From Sedimentibacter sp. zth1 (GTDB lineage: Bacteria > Bacillota > Clostridia > Tissierellales > Sedimentibacteraceae): DNA of 64,000 nt. Shown here piece after piece: positions 43,376 to 51,800 of the stretch (position 1 is its first letter; each line of letters starts with the position of its first letter). The notes beneath the pieces were generated by a model. The model was given only the letters and a program-made list of their open reading frames with translations, was not told the origin of the DNA and did no database searches. The DNA lies in assembly GCF_017352195.1 (NCBI RefSeq), contig NZ_CP071445.1:1054001-1118000 (forward strand), given 5' to 3'. The position numbers were made by a program, and so were the translations under genes.

Positions 43376-44265
43376 ACAATTTTTATATACAATGGTTGAA
43401 AATCAAAATATATAGTATTTATTTTTTCATAAGTTATCTTATCAATTAGTGTTACACTGCTTTTATTTGAATTTGCAATATATATATACTTATTATCAAC
43501 AGATACATCTTCTAAGTACCCCTTTAGATGTATCTGTTTTATTATTTCCCCTGTATTTATATCAATAATGTATAAACGTCCTTTTTCTATTGATAAAACC
43601 ATTAATCTATTATTATCCTTATCTATAATAAAATTATTAGTTATTTCCTCAATAAAGAATGTCTTATCTGTAACACCTGTCTCTAAGTTAATTATATTTA
43701 TTTCAGATTGCATATTTTCATTAACTAAATATGATAATACATACAATCTATTTTCATCTATAATTAAATGCATAGGTTTACCATTTATATAGTAATATTT
43801 TTTATTATAGTTAGTAATATCGTACTCTAAGATACAGTTTTCCTCATAGCACGACACGTATATTTTATTATCATTATTTGAAATAATATCATGTGGTTTC
43901 ATACAGACTTTTATTATTCCTGTTTGTGTACAACTATCAGCATCAACTATTGATACACTATCTGATTCGAAATTAGTGATATATATATTATCTAAATATT
44001 TGCATAAGTGTCTTGGATCCTTACCAGTACAACACTCACAATAACTATTTGTATACAAATTACATCTTATCATAACACTATTAAATGAATCTAGAATATA
44101 CAATATATTATTTGATATTATACAACTATGAAGCATTATTGAGCTGCTTTTTAATATTTGAAATTTTTTATCTACTTTAATATTACCCTTATTATTAACT
44201 TTAATTTCTACTATGTTAATTACGTTATTTTCACTACCAATTATAATAAGATTTTTATTATTCAT
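43372..44265 (-). CDS. YncE-like beta-propeller protein
   Basis: Protein of 297 residues built from repeated 40-residue beta units such as IYITNFESDSVSIVDADS, KIYVSCYEENCILEYDI and YIYIANSNKSSVTLIDKI. This matches the seven-bladed YncE/surface-layer propeller type. There is no signal peptide, so it is probably cytoplasmic or in the developing spore. A Cys-rich loop CECCTGKDPRHLC is notable. ATG 44265 has AGGAGTG upstream and replaces a longer in-frame extension. The gene shares the four bases TTAA at its end with the convergent DUF4364 gene. Confidence 0.75.
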   Translation of the reverse strand: MNNKNLIIIGSENNVINIVEIKVNNKGNIKVDKKFQILKSSSIMLHSCIISNNILYILDSFNSVMIRCNLYTNSYCECCTGKDPRHLCKYLDNIYITNFESDSVSIVDADSCTQTGIIKVCMKPHDIISNNDNKIYVSCYEENCILEYDITNYNKKYYYINGKPMHLIIDENRLYVLSYLVNENMQSEINIINLETGVTDKTFFIEEITNNFIIDKDNNRLMVLSIEKGRLYIIDINTGEIIKQIHLKGYLEDVSVDNKYIYIANSNKSSVTLIDKITYEKINTIYFDFQPLYIKIV

Positions 44266-44360
44266 ATATACACTCCTACTAGTATACCTATAACTATAAA
44301 TCACACAAAGTATTCATCATTAATCCCTTGTGTGAATTATAGTTAAATATAAATCATTTA

Positions 44361-45419
44361 CTACTTAACAGGTGTAACCTCAGCTGGCAAACATATCTTT
44401 AAACCTACTTCTGAAAAATCTGCGGGTGTTAAGTTAGGGTTATATGTTAACAAATCATCTGTAGAAACCTTTGCCTTTTCTGATATTATTATTAAATTGT
44501 CCCCTTCTTCAATTATATATGTTCTTTCTGATGGACAATCTTCGTATGCCATAAATGGTGGTATGCATAATTCCATACCAACTGTTATGTTATATGGATT
44601 TAAATTTTCATTTGTTGCTTTTAAATTTACTAATGAAATATTAAATTTTGTAAGTATTGTTGTTAAAGTATCTCCTTCTTCAACTGTGTATATCTTTCCA
44701 TAAGTGCATTTTGATTCTGGTATAGGAATACAAATTACTTGCCCTGTTTGCAAATTATATGGATTTACATTTTTGTTAGCATTAAGCATTTCAAATAATG
44801 TTATATTATATTTTTTAGCTAAATTGTAAAATGTATCTCCATTTTTAATAGTATATTTCATATTTCCATTACAATTAATTTCTCCATTATTAGGTGATAC
44901 AGGTTTTTGTACTGGAGGTACTATTGGTGTTTCTAGCTTTTGAACAGGAGGTGCTATTGGTGTTGTTGGCTTATCTGAATCAGGGCTCATTTTTGTTGGT
45001 GATATGACTGGTTTTTTAGGTACATTAAAATATGGATATTTTGTTTTTTGTGGTTTAATTGATTTTTTAAGCATACAATCCTCTGGGTACATTGGTTTTG
45101 CTGGCATTATTGGTTTCTTAGGCATACAATCCTCTGGATATATAGGCTTTGTTGGCATTATTGGTTTTTCTGGCATACAATCCTCTGGATACATAGGCTT
45201 TGTTGGTGCTATTTCCTTTTCAGGTACAGGTTTTTCCGTAGGAACGCACATTGCTCCCCCTGGTTTTAATAGCTTCGTATTTAATTCTGGATTTAACTCT
45301 AGTAAAACTTCAATAGATGTTTTGTTTTTTGAAGCAATTCTAAATAAAGTATCTCCAGGTTTGACTATATAAGTAATAGCGTTTTTAGGACATCTTCTAA
45401 TTGTTTTATTGTTGCTCAT
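44361..45419 (-). CDS. Multi-LysM protein with proline/cysteine repeats, possible spore coat protein
   Basis: Protein of 352 residues with four LysM domains: one at about 10-57 and three at about 190-345. Each LysM ends in a Cys-containing xxCxP segment (AMCVP, VICIP, ELCIP, KICLP). Between them is a proline-rich region with three near-identical 17-residue repeats (MYPEDCMPEKPIMPTKP type) and a decayed fourth. There is no signal peptide. LysM proteins without one in spore formers are often coat or cortex proteins like SafA, so a spore role with disulfide cross-linking is plausible but unproven. Confidence 0.78.
   Translation of the reverse strand: MSNNKTIRRCPKNAITYIVKPGDTLFRIASKNKTSIEVLLELNPELNTKLLKPGGAMCVPTEKPVPEKEIAPTKPMYPEDCMPEKPIMPTKPIYPEDCMPKKPIMPAKPMYPEDCMLKKSIKPQKTKYPYFNVPKKPVISPTKMSPDSDKPTTPIAPPVQKLETPIVPPVQKPVSPNNGEINCNGNMKYTIKNGDTFYNLAKKYNITLFEMLNANKNVNPYNLQTGQVICIPIPESKCTYGKIYTVEEGDTLTTILTKFNISLVNLKATNENLNPYNITVGMELCIPPFMAYEDCPSERTYIIEEGDNLIIISEKAKVSTDDLLTYNPNLTPADFSEVGLKICLPAEVTPVK
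45070..45222 (-). repeat. Three 51-bp tandem repeats inside the LysM gene
   Basis: Units at 45070-45120, 45121-45171 and 45172-45222 encode the 17-residue proline repeat with one Cys each. They differ at a few bases. A diverged fourth unit lies at 45019-45069. Copy number could vary between strains by slippage. Confidence 0.9.
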
Positions 45420-45486
45420 ATTTAAACTATCACCTCTAATTAAATTTATTATTTATTCTATTCATAATATACTAAAGGGTGATAAA

Positions 45487-45516
45487 ATAAAAAACAACTT
45501 AGTTTCCTAAATTGTT
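45487..45516 (-). terminator. Terminator at the end of rnhA
   Basis: The stem AACAA-TTAG / CTAA-TTGTT with one mismatch overlaps the rnhA stop codon, and on the minus strand is followed by a U-rich run. It separates rnhA from the LysM gene. Confidence 0.7.
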
Positions 45517-45967
45517 ATTTTACTTCATCAGCACCTCTTCTTGCAAGTTCATCAGCCATTTCATTATAAGTGTCACCAGCATGACCTTTTACCTTAATTA
45601 TATTAAAAATTTTCAATGACTCTATCTGTAACAATAATTTTTCCCACAACTGTTTGTTTTCAACAGGTGTTTTTTTTGATGTTTTCCACCCGTTTTTTCT
45701 CCAATTTACATACCATTTATTGTTTATACAATTAACTATGTACGCAGAATCTGAATACACCTCAACTGGTATATCCTTTCTTTTAAGCATTTCCAATGCC
45801 TTTATTATAGCTGTTAGCTCCATCACATTATTTGTTGTATTTATTTCTCCTCCATAAACCTTTTTAACATTGTCTTTATAAATTAGTACAGCTCCATATC
45901 CGCCGAAGTTCTTTTCAGACTGATTATTAGAACAAGCACCATCTGAGTATATTATTATTTTATCCAT
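45515..45967 (-). CDS. rnhA: Ribonuclease HI
   Basis: Degrades the RNA strand of RNA-DNA hybrids. The 150 residues carry all catalytic acids: Asp in IIYSDGACSNN near 5-15, Glu in TTNNVMELTAI near 46-56, Asp in YSDSAYI near 71-77, and the C-terminal KVKGHAGDTYNEMADELA near 126-143 with the flexible His and last Asp. The ATG has AGGAGTTGAA upstream. It lies downstream of the small Gly/Cys protein, separated by a hairpin. Confidence 0.94.
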   Translation of the reverse strand: MDKIIIYSDGACSNNQSEKNFGGYGAVLIYKDNVKKVYGGEINTTNNVMELTAIIKALEMLKRKDIPVEVYSDSAYIVNCINNKWYVNWRKNGWKTSKKTPVENKQLWEKLLLQIESLKIFNIIKVKGHAGDTYNEMADELARRGADEVK

Positions 45968-45982
45968 TTCAACTCCTAAATA

Positions 45983-46009
45983 AATTGCTGCCTAAAATCG
46001 GCAGCAATT
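45983..46009 (-). terminator. Hairpin between the small Gly/Cys protein gene and rnhA
   Basis: The 10-bp stem AATTGCTGCC / GGCAGCAATT has a 7-nt loop, 12 nt after the small gene and just before the rnhA ribosome site. The following bases on the minus strand are TATTTA, so termination would be partial. Confidence 0.6.
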
Positions 46010-46020
46010 CTTTATTATTT

Positions 46021-46197
46021 TTAATTTTCGCAACATCCGCCAAAGAAATTTCCAAGTCCTCCACTGCAACAACAAAAAATAACTATAAGTACAATTATGA
46101 TACCCCATCCTCCAAAGCCACCAGAGAATAGTCCTCCAAATGGTCCACAGCCTCCGCCGCATCCACCATTGTAGCAATTACTATTAATATCTGACAT
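46021..46197 (-). CDS. Small Gly/Cys-rich membrane protein (YjcZ-like sporulation peptide?)
   Basis: Short gene encoding about 58 residues. The first half is Gly/Cys-rich (NCYNGGCGGGCGPFGG). One hydrophobic stretch GIIIVLIVIFCCC follows, then GGLGNFFGGCCEN at the end. It has an excellent ribosome site AAGAGGTGAT; the ATG at 46197 is preferred over the one at 46200. The composition and single helix recall small YjcZ/CotG-like spore peptides, but I cannot assign a family with certainty. The many Cys suggest cross-linking or metal binding. Confidence 0.75.
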   Translation of the reverse strand: MSDINSNCYNGGCGGGCGPFGGLFSGGFGGWGIIIVLIVIFCCCSGGLGNFFGGCCEN

Positions 46198-46304
46198 CAT
46201 ATCACCTCTTTATATTTCTTATATCAATATATGAATACGAAATATAATTGTGCTAGTACTGTTAAAGTTTTTTTGTTAGTCACATTTTATTAATTTTTAT
46301 TGGT

Positions 46305-47465
46305 TTATTTTATTTCTACAGTTTTCATTACCGTATCCATTAAACTATCAATATCAAGATTTTTCTCTTCCTCTATTATTGCTTCTAATTTTGGTTTTGT
46401 TACAGGATGTTTAGGAGCAAATATTTGACAACAATCTTCATAAGGAAGAATTGAAGTTTCAAAAGTACCAATATGCTTTGATATTTCTACAATTTCTGTT
46501 TTATCCATACCAATGACCGGCTTAACAATTGGAACATCAACAGCATTTTCTATAACACACATTGACTCAATTGTCTGGCTAGCTACCTGTCCTAAACTTT
46601 CTCCAGTTATAAGTATACTAATATCATTTTGTCTTGCTATTTTTTCAGCAAATCTCATCATAAATCTTCTTGCCAATATTGTAGTATCTCTTTCATCACA
46701 ATTTTCCTTTATTGCTTTATGAACTTCTACCATGTTAGCACTATGAAGTCTTATTTTACCGCAATATTGCTCTAATAATTCTGCTAATTTTTTCACCTTC
46801 TCATTTGCTCTTTCACTAGAGAAAGGATATGTGTGAAAATATAAAGCTTCAATTTTCACACCTCTTTTTGCCATCATATAAGCAGCTACCGGGCTATCTA
46901 TACCACCCGATAAAAGCAATAAACCTTTACCATTAGTTCCAATAGGTAATCCACCAGCAGTTTTAATTCTTTCAGAATATATATAACATTCTGTTTTAAT
47001 ATCAACATATACAAATATATCTGGATTATGAACGTCTACAGTTACCTGACTAAAGTTATCAAGAATTACGCCACCTAATCTTCTGTTTATTTCTAATGAT
47101 TTTAAAGGGAATTCCTTATCTGTTCTATTAGTTTGAATTTTAAAAGTCTTAATATTATTATTTTTCAAAAGATAATCAAAGAGTTTTACTATTTTTTCTT
47201 CTATACTATCAATATTCTTTTCAACCTTTATACAAGGACTTAATAATACAATACCAAAAACTTTTTTAACTTTCTCAACCATTGGATCAAAGTCCTCAGG
47301 GCTAGCTGGTTCTAAATATACCTTACCTTGGTCTTTATAAATTTTAACATTTTTAAACTCACTTACATTCTGTTTTATCCTATCTACAAGCATTTTTTCA
47401 AAATATCCTCTATTCTTTCCCTTAAGAGCTATTTCTCCCATACTTACAGCAATTAAATTGTACAT
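46305..47465 (-). CDS. thiI: tRNA 4-thiouridine synthase / sulfurtransferase ThiI
   Basis: Adenylates tRNA U8 and transfers sulfur to make 4-thiouridine; also linked to thiazole synthesis. An N-terminal ferredoxin-like/THUMP domain (about 1-165) precedes the PP-loop LLLLSGGIDSPVAAYM near 182-197, and YEDCCQIF near 342-349 has the conserved Cys. At 386 residues it lacks the C-terminal rhodanese domain of E. coli ThiI, as in most Firmicutes. It therefore depends on the cysteine desulfurase encoded 19 nt upstream. Confidence 0.94.
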   Translation of the reverse strand: MYNLIAVSMGEIALKGKNRGYFEKMLVDRIKQNVSEFKNVKIYKDQGKVYLEPASPEDFDPMVEKVKKVFGIVLLSPCIKVEKNIDSIEEKIVKLFDYLLKNNNIKTFKIQTNRTDKEFPLKSLEINRRLGGVILDNFSQVTVDVHNPDIFVYVDIKTECYIYSERIKTAGGLPIGTNGKGLLLLSGGIDSPVAAYMMAKRGVKIEALYFHTYPFSSERANEKVKKLAELLEQYCGKIRLHSANMVEVHKAIKENCDERDTTILARRFMMRFAEKIARQNDISILITGESLGQVASQTIESMCVIENAVDVPIVKPVIGMDKTEIVEISKHIGTFETSILPYEDCCQIFAPKHPVTKPKLEAIIEEEKNLDIDSLMDTVMKTVEIK

Positions 47466-47484
47466 ATATAAATTCCTTTCAAAA

Positions 47485-48639
47485 TTATTTCATTATTTTT
47501 CTAATATCTTCTACACTATCTTTAATTTTTTCAACTGCATAAACAACCTCATACAATGAATTAAAGTATCCAAAGCTAAATCTAATTGTTCCATCAATAA
47601 ATTTATCACTTAAGCAAATTGCTTTTAATGTAGCACTTACTGTATTGTGATTAGTAGAACAAGCAGAACCTGTTGAAACAAATATATTGTAATTTTCTAA
47701 ATAGTGTAGTAACACCTCAGCCTTAATACAATTAAAAGATACACTCAGTATATGTGGTGCACAGTTTTTATCCAAAGTACTATTTATTTTTATATCATCA
47801 ATATTTTCTAAAAGTTTTTTAGCAAATTCATCTCTAATTTTTCTTATTTTATCATTAATACCATTGAAATCATCATATATTAGCTCGCAAGCCTTGCCAA
47901 ATCCTACAATTGCAGGTGTGTTTTCTGTTCCTGGTCTAATATCCTTCTCTTGTCCTCCACCGAACATTAGAGCATCAATATTCGATTTTTCTTTAATATA
48001 TAATCCTCCTACTCCCTTAGGTCCATGTATTTTATGGCTACTAAAAGACATAGAATCAATACCTAATTTTTTTACATCTATTCTTACTTTGCCGAAGGCT
48101 TGTATTGCATCCAAATGTATTTTTACATTTTTGTTTTTCGATTTTGCATATTTAACTATCTCATTTATTGGTTGAATGGTTCCAATTTCATTATTAACAT
48201 ATATTATAGAAATTAGTCCTGTATTTTCATCTATATTCTTTATTAATTCTTCTTTAGTTACAAAACCATATTCATCCGTCTTAAGAAACCTAACCTCAAA
48301 ACCTTTTTTCTCATAATTTTTAAAAACATTGCTAATAGAAGCATGTTCAATACTTGTTGTTACAATATTGGTAGCCTTTTTTGTTAACTTTGATACAAAA
48401 CCATTAATAGCAATATTGTTAGATTCCGTTCCCCCACTTGTAAAAAAGATTTCACTTTCATCTGCATTAATCAATCTAAAAACTGCTTTTCGAGCTACTA
48501 CTAACTTTCTTTCAATATTTAACCCCATTCGATGTAAAGATGAGGGGTTACCATAATCTATATTATAAACATCCAATATTTCATGTAAAACTTCTTCTCT
48601 AACTTTTGTTGTTGCACTATTATCTAAATAGATTTCCAT
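47485..48639 (-). CDS. Cysteine desulfurase (NifS/IscS-like), partner of ThiI
   Basis: PLP enzyme that takes sulfur from cysteine and passes it on as a persulfide. The 384 residues have DNSATT at 6-11, GGTESNN at 69-75, HLDAIQ near 175-180, PLP Lys203 in SSHKIHGPKG, and Cys327 in STGSACST. Because it forms an operon with thiI, it most likely supplies sulfur for tRNA thiolation, like Bacillus NifZ. The promoter at 48676-48704 serves both genes. Confidence 0.93.
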   Translation of the reverse strand: MEIYLDNSATTKVREEVLHEILDVYNIDYGNPSSLHRMGLNIERKLVVARKAVFRLINADESEIFFTSGGTESNNIAINGFVSKLTKKATNIVTTSIEHASISNVFKNYEKKGFEVRFLKTDEYGFVTKEELIKNIDENTGLISIIYVNNEIGTIQPINEIVKYAKSKNKNVKIHLDAIQAFGKVRIDVKKLGIDSMSFSSHKIHGPKGVGGLYIKEKSNIDALMFGGGQEKDIRPGTENTPAIVGFGKACELIYDDFNGINDKIRKIRDEFAKKLLENIDDIKINSTLDKNCAPHILSVSFNCIKAEVLLHYLENYNIFVSTGSACSTNHNTVSATLKAICLSDKFIDGTIRFSFGYFNSLYEVVYAVEKIKDSVEDIRKIMK

Positions 48640-48675
48640 TTTATCCTCTCAAACGCCAGAATTTCACTAAATTTA

Positions 48676-48704
48676 ATTATACACTATAACAAAGTTATTT
48701 ACAA
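48676..48704 (-). promoter_or_regulatory. Promoter of the desulfurase-thiI operon
   Basis: Minus-strand TTGTAA (48699-48704), 17-nt spacer and a perfect TATAAT (48676-48681), about 37 nt before the desulfurase start. Confidence 0.7.
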
Positions 48705-48747
48705 AATTATTTTTCCAAAATAATTTTTAATTATTATAAAAAAACTA

Positions 48748-48776
48748 TTGCAAAGAGTGTCGAAATTTGCTAGAAT
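48748..48776 (+). promoter_or_regulatory. Promoter of the candidate small RNA
   Basis: Plus-strand TTGCAA (48748-48753), 17-nt spacer and TAGAAT (48771-48776), with TGC just before the -10 (extended -10). No protein gene begins downstream on this strand, so the transcript is likely an independent small RNA. Confidence 0.75.
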
Positions 48777-48782
48777 GTACTT

Positions 48783-48876
48783 AGGTTATCCCCCCGATAA
48801 CCTAATATATTCCCAATACCCCTTTTATGCATATTAATGCTTCACAAAAACGGCCCCGAGGTCGTTTTTGTGCTTT
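48783..48876 (+). ncRNA. Candidate C-rich-loop small RNA
   Basis: Predicted transcript of about 94 nt. It starts with a perfect hairpin TTAGGTTATC / GATAACCTAA (48781-48805; the first bases may precede the start) whose loop is five C, or six counting the closing C. A single-stranded AT-rich linker contains TTCCC and ACCCC. It ends with a 13-bp stem CACAAAAACGGCC / GGTCGTTTTTGTG (48843-48872, one G-T pair) followed by CTTTAT. No open frame of note. C-rich loops in Gram-positive small RNAs often bind Shine-Dalgarno sequences. Family unknown to me; the function is inference. Confidence 0.65.
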
Positions 48877-48884
48877 ATAGAACT

Positions 48885-51800
48885 TTATAGTAAACTTTCA
48901 TACTTTATCATCAATTTTTCAACTACCTTATTTTTACTTGAATTAAATATAATATCATCTATTGAATTTATTGGCAGTACATTATTTGATGTACCAGTTA
49001 TAAAAACAGCATCAAAACTATTTAACTCTTGTACAGATATTTTTCTTTTAACTATACCAAAACCTAATTCTTTTGCAATTTCAATCACTTTATCCCTTGT
49101 AACCCCTAGCAATACATCTGAATCTATAGCTGTAATCAGGTTACTATCCTTAACAAAGAAAACATTTGATTTACTTCCCTCGCTTATTGTTTTATCCATA
49201 TTAACAAGTATTGCTTCAAATGCCTTATCCTTTTTTAGCACCTCATCTATTTCTTCCCTATATGTTTTTGTATTTTTTTTAATATTTGGATTTTTTCTTT
49301 CTTTTACTATAGTTACTGTATGTATACCATCTTCATAGTAACTTTTGTCCGGATAAAAGCTTTTTATGAAATACATTAGCAAAATTTGCTTTTCATTAAT
49401 ATCAAAAGTCACCCTAATATTGCAATTTTCAAAATCATTGTTATTTATTAAAAGCTCAATATATTGTTTGAATTGTTCATATTCTATATTATAGGTTATA
49501 TTTGAAAGCTTTATACTATTTATTAATCTACTAAAATGTTCCTTCAAAAATGTTGGTCTTCTATTAATAACTCTAATGACTTCATAAATCCTTGTTGAGT
49601 CGTTTTCTAATATTTCATATGTTTTCGACTTATCTATTATTCTACCATTTAAGACATTCTTCTCTGATACTATGTTTATCATTATATTTTCTCCTTCTTT
49701 CCAAAATTGTTTTAGTGTATTTATTAACTGGATATTATTATATATAACATTATATTCTCTCCAATGGTTTGGAAATAATGATGTGTATGTTCTACTTAAT
49801 AGCCTAGAATCTATCAATAAGGTCATACCTAAATCATCTTCAGTTCTAATAACTCTACCTACTGATTGCAATACTTTATTAAATCCTGGAAATTTATATG
49901 CAAAATCATACCCGCTATCATATTTTTCATTAAAAAAACTTTTTATAATATTTCTTTCGAATGATATTTGTGGAATACCAGTTCCAATAACAATTGTTCC
50001 AATCAATTTATTTAATGGTAAATTTACTCCTTCAGAAAATACTCCTCCAACAACTGTAAACAATATAACGTTATTTTCATTATCAAATTTATTTAATATC
50101 TCATATTGTTCATTTTCCTTAAGTGTTGACATGTTAACAACTAACTCATCATTAAATATACTTTCATAAACTTCCAGTACTTTGCTTAGATAAGAATAAG
50201 ATGGGAAAAAAACTATATAGTTGCCTTTTTTTATACTTACTACAGTATTAATATACTCACATATTTTTTTTATATTTAAATCTCTAATTGAATATTTCAT
50301 AGACAAATTTCCTGTTATCATCAACTTCAGATTATTAATATCAAATGGTGAATTTAAGGATATTAGCTTATCTTCATCTTCATTTCCTCCAAGTATTTTT
50401 CTATAATACTTAAGAGGAGTCAATGTTGCTGAGAAAAAAATTGAAGAATAAGTATTCTTTAATATACTTCTTAAAATTTCAGATGTATTTATTAAAAATA
50501 TTTTAATTTTGAATCCTTTTTCTTTACTAATATAGTAACAATAGTTTTCATCATAAAACTCAGATAATTTAATAAAAAACTTACACTTAAAATATAAATC
50601 CTCAAGTTTTTCATTATTATAACCTTCTTTATCGTTAACCCATTTTTCTAGCTTTGAAACAACCTTCCTACACGCTTTTAAAAAATCATCAGGTTCTGCA
50701 TCTATAATCATATTTTTTTCTTCTGACATCAATTTTTTCAACTTAACAAACTCTGAATTAATATTTCTAATTGCTTTTTTTATATTTTTATCTATAAAAT
50801 CTAAACCTTTAATTTCTTTGTAAATATCATAAATTTCTTCCTTAACTAACTCACAGCTATACATATTTCTTGTTCTATCTTCAAGATTATGTGCCTCATC
50901 TACCAATAAAATATCATTAGAATTATCTAAAAAATCCTCTCTTTGAAATGCAACTCTAGGGTCAAAGTAATAATTATAATCACAAATAACTATATCTGAT
51001 ACATAGCTCAATTCCAAATTTAATTCAAATGGACAAATAGTGTACTTTTTAGCCAATTGCTCTATATATTCTCGATTATATAAGTATTCAGTTTTCAAAG
51101 AATTTATTAGCACTTCGTTTATTTTGTTAAAATATCCCTTTGCATAAGGACAAACTTCTGCATCACATTTAAATGTATCATTACAACATATTTTTTCTTT
51201 TGCTGTTATTATAGTAGCTCTAACTTTAAGTCCATTTTGTTGTAATTTTTTTATGGTTTCTTCAGCTATTTGCTTAGTAGATGATTTAGATGTTAAATAA
51301 TAAATTTTCGAATTACCAACTTTATTTAAAGCTTTAATTGCAGGAAAAAGTACTGATATAGTTTTTCCTATACCTGTAGGCGCTTGAACAAATAACTTCT
51401 TTTTATTTTTAATTGTTTGATATACAGCAATTAACAAATCTCTTTGACCTTCTCTATATTTTCCAAAAGGGAATACTATATTTTCAACTGATATTCTTTT
51501 ATTTATAATGTGCTCTACGTTTAATTTAGCCCAATCAAGATATTTATCAATTAGATTATAGAAAAGACTTTCTAATTGTTTAAATGTGTAATCAGAAGAT
51601 ATAGTTTTAATTTCTTCTGTATCAATATTGCAATATCTTACTTGTACTGTAGCATTTGTAACATTCTCTAAATAGCAATAAAAATATGCATAACATAATG
51701 CCTGTGAAGAATGAGCTAGATTATAATCCTTATCTATTACAGATAAGTCTGTATATGTAGATTTTATTTCATCAATTGTTATCTTATCATCTTCGGCTAT

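Noticed and set aside
45004-45372. A repetitive plus-strand frame opposite the LysM gene
   Set aside because: It arises from the 51-bp tandem repeats of the LysM gene read on the wrong strand.
45992-46177. A 61-codon Trp/Arg-rich minus-strand frame
   Set aside because: It is an out-of-frame reading of the small Gly/Cys gene at 46021-46197, which has the proper ribosome site, stop and composition.
49672-50169. A 165-codon plus-strand frame opposite the helicase
   Set aside because: Antisense shadow of the helicase; its low-complexity hydrophobic composition comes from the codon pattern of the real gene.
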